From positions 1 to 9,986 of the forward strand of contig DATFFB010000216.1 of assembly GCA_035250485.1 (NCBI GenBank): DNA of 9,986 bases. The letters run 5' to 3'. A program made the position numbers and the translations under genes. Below, piece after piece: positions 5,489 through 9,986 of the stretch. The notes below the pieces were generated by a model that ran no database searches, was not told where the DNA came from, and saw only the letters and a program-made list of their open reading frames with translations. The stretch's first letter is position 1. Each line of letters opens with the position of its first letter. This DNA comes from JACCTH01 sp035250485 (GTDB lineage Bacteria > Actinomycetota > Acidimicrobiia > Spongiisociales > ZC4RG35).

Positions 5489-6520
5489 ATGGAATTAGGG
5501 ATCACCACATTTGCCGAGACCACCCCGGATCCGGTGACGGGAGAGGTTCGCAGCCATGGGGAACGGCTTCGTCAGGTCGTTGCGGAAGCGGAGCTGTGCG
5601 AAGCAGTGGGCCTTGATGTCTACGGCATCGGCGAGCACCACCGACCCGACTTTGCCTCCTCGGCCCCAGCGGTGGTGCTGGCCGCGATCGCTGCCCGAAC
5701 CGAGCGAATCCGTTTGGCTCCGGCGGTCGTCATTCTTTCCTCCGACGATCCAGTTCGGGTCTTCCAGCAGTTCGCCACGCTCGATCTCCTGTCAGCGGGG
5801 AGAGCGGAGTTGCTGGTCGGGCGCGGTTCCTTCATCGAGTCCTTTCCTTTGTTCGGCTACGACCTCGCCGACTACGACGAGCTGTTTGCCGAGAAACTCG
5901 ACTTACTCATAGCGATCCGCGACAACGAGCGGGTGACCTGGTCGGGAAAGTTTCGGCCACCCCTGACCGATCAAGCCATCTATCCCCGTCCCCAGCAGGA
6001 CCCATTGCCGATCTGGGTTGGAGTCGGTGGCAGCCCGGAATCGATGGTGCGGGCCGGGCTCCGGGGCCTGCCCGTGGCGCTGGCCATCATCGGTGGCATC
6101 CCCGATCGCTTTTCGGTTCTCGGCGACATACACCGCCGGGCACTGAGCGAAGCCGGCTTTGATCCTTCGACGGTCCCACTGGCCGTCCACGCCCACGGTT
6201 ATGTCGCTACCAGTACCGACCAGGCTGCCGAGGAGTTTTATCCCCCTTACGCGGGGGTGATGACTCAGCTCGGACGGGAACGTGGGTGGTCGCCCATGAC
6301 CCGCATCCAGTTCGAAGGGATGCGTGGTCCTGCCGGTTCCCTGGTGATTGGAGATCCGGAGACGGTGGCCGAGAAAATCGTTCGCTGGGCGAAGGTGCTG
6401 GGCATCGTTCGCTTCATGCTCCACATCAGCGTCGGGACGATGCCCCATGATCTGGTCTTGAACTCGATCGAGCTCTTCGGCAAGGAGGTCGCCCCCCGGG
6501 TTCGGCAGGCACTGGGCTAG
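5489..6520 (+). CDS. LLM-class flavin-dependent oxidoreductase (luciferase-like monooxygenase family)
   Basis: A soluble TIM-barrel oxidoreductase of about 343 residues, using reduced flavin (or, in some actinobacterial members, F420). With numbering from an alternative GTG at 5480, the motifs are MELGITTFAE (4-13), GLDVYGIGEHHRPDF (44-58), SSDDPVRVFQQFATLDLLS (87-105), GRGSFIESFPLFGYDLADYD (114-133), and PLPIWVGVGGSPESMVRAG near 176-193. The conserved EHH and the GRG.F.ES...GYDL block are typical of one COG2141 branch whose substrates are largely unknown. I chose the ATG at 5489 because MELG is the usual terminus in this branch; the GTG at 5480 adds only three residues, and neither has a strong ribosome binding site. 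The C-terminal GDPETVAEKIVRW segment is also typical. The stop TAG shares a CTAG with the stop of the opposing MFS gene. Substrate cannot be inferred from the neighbours. Confidence 0.9.
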   Translation: MELGITTFAETTPDPVTGEVRSHGERLRQVVAEAELCEAVGLDVYGIGEHHRPDFASSAPAVVLAAIAARTERIRLAPAVVILSSDDPVRVFQQFATLDLLSAGRAELLVGRGSFIESFPLFGYDLADYDELFAEKLDLLIAIRDNERVTWSGKFRPPLTDQAIYPRPQQDPLPIWVGVGGSPESMVRAGLRGLPVALAIIGGIPDRFSVLGDIHRRALSEAGFDPSTVPLAVHAHGYVATSTDQAAEEFYPPYAGVMTQLGRERGWSPMTRIQFEGMRGPAGSLVIGDPETVAEKIVRWAKVLGIVRFMLHISVGTMPHDLVLNSIELFGKEVAPRVRQALG

Positions 6521-7668
6521 GTGTCCGCTCGCGGTAACGAAAGGGCTACGAACCAGCCCATGGCGAACAACGCCGCCGCTGCCAACCAACCGGGCAGATA
6601 GGTGCCGAGGGCGTCGACAGACCAGCCGAACAGCGGCGCCCCCAACCCCAAGCCGGCCAGAAAGCCGAAAAGCACCACTCCCGACGCCCGGCCGGCAGTT
6701 GCGGCCGGGACCATGAAGATGATCGCCAGCATTCCCACGGAGTTCCAAGCACTGGCCGAGAGCCCCGTGGTCGCGGCTGCCAGCCAAACCAGGGGGGGAA
6801 ACGCCACTGACGCCGCCATGAGCAAGGCGGCGATGGTGGAAAGCCCTGCCAACCAGACCAGAGATCCTCTGTAACGATGCCCGCGTTCGGCGGCGTGGCT
6901 CCAGGCGATGCGCGACACTACCCCGACCACGCCCATCAGGGCGACGGCGGCTCCGGCGGCGGCCGGCGAGTAGCCGAGGGTCTCCTGTCCGTAGAGGGCG
7001 GTGTAGGTGAAGAGCGCTGATCCTCCGGCCCCGAGCAAGAAGCCATAGGCGGCGAGGCGGATGATCCCGGCCGGGACCCCCTTCTGGTCAACGACTTCGT
7101 GCGTCTCTCTCCCGGGATCAGGAGGGACGATCACAAGTGCCGAGAGAAGCCCAATCGCGGCCACGCCGGCAAAGATCGCCACGGCCCATCGCCAACCCCA
7201 GGACAGGGCAAAGAGCGGAAGAGCCAGGCCCCCGACCACCGTTCCCACCTGAACACCCGACTGCTTGATCCCGGTGATCAGACCGCGGCTCCCGGCGGGC
7301 ACGTGGAGCGAGATCAGCTTGTTAGTGGCGGGGTTGGCCATGCCCTGGGCTACTCCCGTGACGAGGGCGGCAACGACAAGGAGCGCAAAGGTGGGAGCAA
7401 CGGCCAGGGCGGCGAGGGCGAGTGTCCCCAGGCCGAGATTGGCGAGCGTTGAGCGCCGAGCTCCGAAGCGGTCGGTGAGGGTCCCGATGGTGGGGGAGAG
7501 GATCGCCCCAGCGGCGGATGATGCTGTCACCAACGCCCCCACCTGCCAGCGGGCGATGCCGAACTCAGTTATGAGCTGACTGGTGAGGACGCCGAATACC
7601 GTGAGGGCGAACGTCGCCACCCCCATGACCACGGCCAGGATCGCCCCGAATCCGAACCTGGCTGGCAC
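6517..7668 (-). CDS. MFS transporter
   Basis: A Major Facilitator Superfamily membrane protein of about 383 residues with roughly twelve hydrophobic segments. It carries a motif-A-like GTLTDRFGARR loop between spans 2 and 3 (about 62-72), a GMANPATNKLI segment, and a GIKQSGVQVGTVVGG stretch in span 5, a pattern seen in drug or organic-anion exporters and CynX-like carriers. The substrate is not determinable. The open frame runs to an ATG at 7779, but that would overlap the divergent epimerase gene and add about 37 polar, Arg/Pro-rich residues ahead of the first membrane span. The GTG at 7668 gives VPARFGFG just before span 1 and is preferred; a TTG at residue 27 of the long form is another option. 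No start has a strong ribosome binding site. The preferred start leaves a 76-nt divergent intergenic region for promoters. Confidence 0.86.
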   Translation of the reverse strand: MPARFGFGAILAVVMGVATFALTVFGVLTSQLITEFGIARWQVGALVTASSAAGAILSPTIGTLTDRFGARRSTLANLGLGTLALAALAVAPTFALLVVAALVTGVAQGMANPATNKLISLHVPAGSRGLITGIKQSGVQVGTVVGGLALPLFALSWGWRWAVAIFAGVAAIGLLSALVIVPPDPGRETHEVVDQKGVPAGIIRLAAYGFLLGAGGSALFTYTALYGQETLGYSPAAAGAAVALMGVVGVVSRIAWSHAAERGHRYRGSLVWLAGLSTIAALLMAASVAFPPLVWLAAATTGLSASAWNSVGMLAIIFMVPAATAGRASGVVLFGFLAGLGLGAPLFGWSVDALGTYLPGWLAAAALFAMGWFVALSLPRADT

Positions 7669-7744
7669 CTGACCATTCTGGCTTAGGATCGCGCCATCCA
7701 AGATTGGACGATTTGGCCGGGGTTTACGCAGGAATGAATCGGCC

Positions 7745-8635
7745 GTGAGGGTTCTTGTCACCGGGGGAACCGGGTTCATCGGATCAGCCCTGGTCAGGTC
7801 GCTCCAGGATCACGGGCATGCGCCCGTGATCCTGAGGCGCCCCGGGGGTCGCCAGCCGACGTCGGCGGCCAGCCTGGAATGGGATCCCCGAACTGGTCCC
7901 CCGCCTCGAGAGGCCTGGGATGGAGTCGACGCGGTCGTGAACCTGGCGGGCGAGCCTGCCAACGGCCGCTGGACGGAGGCGAAGAAGCGCCGCCTGCGCG
8001 AATCGCGGGTCGGCTTGACAAATCGCCTGGTCGAGGGGATGTCAGAGCTCGAAGCGCCACCACGAGTGATGGTCTCGATGAGCACGAGCGGCTACTACGG
8101 CGACCGGGGCGACGAGACGCTCACCGAGGATGCTGTGGCCGGGGAGGGATTCATCCCGGCGATCATTCGCGACTGGGAGGTAGCCGCCATGGGCGCGGAG
8201 CGGCTCGGAGTGAAAGTCTCCCGCACACGGGGCGGGATCGTCCTCGGCCGCCATGGTCCCGCCTGGAAGCGCCTTCTGCTCGTGGCCAATCTGGGAATTC
8301 TCGGACCAGTCGCGGGCGGTCGTCAGTGGTGGTCGTGGATCCACCTCGACGACGTGATTGCCTTCATGATCCATGCCCTCGAAAACGAGTTGAGCGGCCC
8401 TTTCAACCTCTCCGCACCCGATGCCCGTCGCCAAAGCGATTGGGCGAAGACCCTGGCTCGGGTTCTCCACCGCCCCGGGTTTTTTCTGGCTCCTGCGTTC
8501 GCGGTGCGAGCGGTGCTGGGCGGCTTCTCTGGAGAATTGCTCGAGTCCCGCCACATGATCCCGGCGGCCGTGCATGCCTCCGGCTTCGAATTCACCCAGC
8601 CGGACCTCGAGCCGGCACTGCAGTCCCTGGTCTGA
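7745..8635 (+). CDS. TIGR01777-family epimerase (YfcH-like, NAD(P)-binding Rossmann fold)
   Basis: A 296-residue extended short-chain dehydrogenase/reductase protein. The dinucleotide-binding motif GGTGFIG is at 7-13, followed by VNLAGEP (65-71), the family-typical W..K....SR (76-88), the MSTSGYYGD motif with Tyr117 and Tyr118 (112-120), DWEVAA (143-148), TRGGIVLG (161-168), GGRQWWSWIHLDD (191-203) and GPFNLSAP (218-225). The C-terminal DUF1731-like domain is visible in FSGELLESRHMIPAAVHASGF. The length is normal for the family. Most members have no proven substrate; related proteins are called sugar epimerases or cell-division-inhibitor-like by homology only. The GTG at 7745 gives the correct MRVLVTGGTGFIG terminus, with AGGA about 10 nt upstream as a weak ribosome binding site. 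A perfect inverted repeat covers codons 21-30. The gene diverges from the MFS gene and converges with the sulfatase gene. Confidence 0.93.
   Translation: MRVLVTGGTGFIGSALVRSLQDHGHAPVILRRPGGRQPTSAASLEWDPRTGPPPREAWDGVDAVVNLAGEPANGRWTEAKKRRLRESRVGLTNRLVEGMSELEAPPRVMVSMSTSGYYGDRGDETLTEDAVAGEGFIPAIIRDWEVAAMGAERLGVKVSRTRGGIVLGRHGPAWKRLLLVANLGILGPVAGGRQWWSWIHLDDVIAFMIHALENELSGPFNLSAPDARRQSDWAKTLARVLHRPGFFLAPAFAVRAVLGGFSGELLESRHMIPAAVHASGFEFTQPDLEPALQSLV
7805..7834. repeat. Perfect 13-bp inverted repeat inside the epimerase coding region
   Basis: Left arm CAGGATCACGGGC (7805-7817) and right arm GCCCGTGATCCTG (7822-7834) are exact reverse complements around a 4-nt loop ATGC. The element is in frame and encodes residues 21-30 of the TIGR01777 protein, about 60 nt after the start codon. 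It could form a strong mRNA hairpin or be a dyad protein-binding site. Whether it is functional is unknown. Confidence 0.55.
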
Positions 8636-8681
8636 TCGTTCTACGGGCCGCACAGATCGGCCAGGGCCACTCCTGGCACAT

Positions 8682-9986
8682 TTAGGGATCGAAGGCGATC
8701 GCTTCGACGGTGTTGTCCCCGGGGCGGAACCGGTCGGGAGGGACCATCGCCTGGAACCCGCTCCGTCCCCGATCGTGAAAGGAGCGAACCACCGCTTCGA
8801 TCACGCCATTGACCGCCACTGCCACGAGCGTCTCTTCTCCGTCAGCCAACCCCAGGACCCGACCGGTGATCCGGGCCGGCACCCGGTCGCCTTCGGGATC
8901 GACGTCGTCGTAGGCCTGGCGGCGATCAAGGCTGATCCGGAGTTGGTCGTTGGCAGGGGTCAATTCGGAGATGGGTTCTCCGACGAGGTCGGGGGATTCG
9001 GGGGGCCGCAATTCGTAAGGGTCGCCGCTGGGGAACCACTCGGCGTTGCGTGCCGCCACCGCCAACACCTCGTCACCTCGAACGCCGAAGGTGGCAGACG
9101 AACTCGGACCTGTCGTGGTGGTCTCGGTTCGGTGGGGATCAGGGCCAAAGAGGGATACGCCATCGGCAGTCCAGGGCAGATCGAAACCCAGCAAATCGGC
9201 CACGGTGGGAGCGATGTCGGTGGTGTGGGCGCGTCGGTCATCGATTTGGCCGGCCCGAGCAGCGGCCGCCGAATCGGCCGGGGGCTTGATGAACAGCGGC
9301 ACCGCCGCTACTTCCCCGATCGTCTCCGGAGTGATCTTGCGCCAGTGCTCGATGTTGGGCCGCAACGCGATCCCATGATCCGCTACCACCACCAGGAGGC
9401 TCTCCTCGTAGATGCCGGATTCCCGCATGGCATTCATGATGTCTCCGACGGCGCGGTCGACGTATTGCACCTGCAATAGATGACGCTGCAGAGCCTGGGC
9501 CGAGAGCCAGGCGTTGGGTCCCCACCCCGTCGATTCGCTCCCGGGCAATCGTTCCGAGTCGAGGAGATACCTCTGCCCGGTGGGTAGGAATTGCCAGGGA
9601 TTGTGGGGGAGAAGTTCATGAGCGAAGAAGAAGGTCGGCCGTGCCGACGCGTTTTCTTCGATGTCGTTGATGAGTTGTTCGATCGTGTCGCGGGGATCGT
9701 CACGGCGAGCGTCGTTGAAGGCTTCGATGGCGTTGAAGTCCTCAGTGGCTTGGCCAAAGTTGCCCCAGTTGCGATCGATGAGGGGGAGCGAGGTGGTGGC
9801 CCAGGGAGGGAGCAGGGTGTGTCCGGCGATTACCCCGACGTCGCGGATCAGCGGCTCGACGCCGCGCGATTCGAGGTCTGGTACTCGTTCGCACACGGTC
9901 ACCGGACAGAGTCGGGTCATCGTCTCCTGCACGTTCATTCGATAGGCCGAGGAAAGGGCGGTGAAGAGGCTGCCGGGATATTGGCC
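8682..9986 (-). CDS. Sulfatase / alkaline phosphatase superfamily protein, C-terminal part
   Basis: The frame is open to the window edge, so at least 434 residues are seen and the N-terminus is missing. Read from the edge it begins GQYPGSLFTALSSAYRMNVQ and continues MTRLCPVTVC, a pattern I associate with actinobacterial membrane-anchored sulfatase-like proteins. An internal ATG at 9938 is not the true start. Counting from that Met, sulfatase-fold features are FFFAHELLPHNPWQFLP (103-119), YVDRAVGDI (159-167), LLVVVADHGIALRP (181-194) with the Asp-His metal ligands, and HTTDIAPTVADLLG (238-251). The nucleophile and N-terminal metal site lie outside the window, so sulfatase, phosphatase and phosphoglycerol-transferase activities cannot be separated. 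After about residue 270 a Thr/Ser-rich linker leads to a C-terminal beta-rich extension ending GDNTVEAIAFDP. The stop lies 46 nt from the epimerase stop. Confidence 0.88.
   Translation of the reverse strand, partial: GQYPGSLFTALSSAYRMNVQETMTRLCPVTVCERVPDLESRGVEPLIRDVGVIAGHTLLPPWATTSLPLIDRNWGNFGQATEDFNAIEAFNDARRDDPRDTIEQLINDIEENASARPTFFFAHELLPHNPWQFLPTGQRYLLDSERLPGSESTGWGPNAWLSAQALQRHLLQVQYVDRAVGDIMNAMRESGIYEESLLVVVADHGIALRPNIEHWRKITPETIGEVAAVPLFIKPPADSAAAARAGQIDDRRAHTTDIAPTVADLLGFDLPWTADGVSLFGPDPHRTETTTTGPSSSATFGVRGDEVLAVAARNAEWFPSGDPYELRPPESPDLVGEPISELTPANDQLRISLDRRQAYDDVDPEGDRVPARITGRVLGLADGEETLVAVAVNGVIEAVVRSFHDRGRSGFQAMVPPDRFRPGDNTVEAIAFDP

Noticed and set aside
5903..6787. 294-codon - strand open frame across the oxidoreductase and MFS ends
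   Set aside because: It spans the 3' ends of two well-supported genes and gives Gly/Arg/His-rich sequence of no known family.
8660..8677. Small inverted repeat GCCAGG/CCTGGC between the epimerase and sulfatase stops, considered as a bidirectional terminator
   Set aside because: The stem is only 6 bp with a 6-nt loop and no T run on either strand, too weak to call.
8574..9479. 301-codon + strand open frame opposite the sulfatase gene
   Set aside because: Antisense shadow of a gene with clear sulfatase motifs. The product has no coherent domain and begins inside the epimerase gene.

Overview
The window is high-GC, densely packed chromosomal DNA. GC-rich third codon positions, GTG/TTG starts, a single-ATPase-domain sugar importer and a small protein of a type I associate with actinobacteria suggest an actinobacterial-type genome. 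This is inference: no rRNA or phylogenetic marker is present. I see no tRNA, CRISPR array, phage gene, transposase or insertion sequence.

Positions 1-5000 are a D-xylose utilisation locus made of two converging gene groups. On the + strand are the 3' end of xylF (xylose-binding protein), an intercistronic hairpin, xylH (permease) and xylG (a single-domain ATPase whose start overlaps the xylH stop). On the - strand, in transcription order, are a small conserved hypothetical gene, xylA (class II xylose isomerase with all expected catalytic and metal residues) and an aldose-epimerase-like (DUF4380-type) gene. These three overlap one another by 8 and 16 nt. The groups meet tail to tail with only 9 nt between stops. 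The likely logic is import by XylFGH, possible sugar-ring (anomer) interconversion by the mutarotase-like protein, and isomerisation to xylulose by XylA. Xylulokinase and a regulator are not in the window.

Positions 5000-5490 hold two very small + strand genes with good ribosome binding sites: a 49-residue YHS-domain metal-binding protein and a 44-residue lipoprotein with a short acidic tail.

Positions 5480-8640 hold an LLM-class flavin oxidoreductase (+), an MFS exporter (-) whose stop shares a CTAG palindrome with the oxidoreductase stop, and a TIGR01777-family NAD(P)-dependent epimerase (+), divergent from the MFS gene. The epimerase gene contains a perfect 13-bp inverted repeat within its coding sequence.

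Positions 8682-9986 hold the C-terminal part of a sulfatase/alkaline-phosphatase-superfamily protein on the - strand, cut off at its 5' end by the window edge.

Overall this is an ordinary metabolic region. The points most worth checking are the mutarotase-like gene fused into the xylA transcription unit, the xylF-xylH hairpin, the overlapping inverted repeats ahead of the xylA operon and the palindrome inside the epimerase gene. I found no evidence of a wholly new system.
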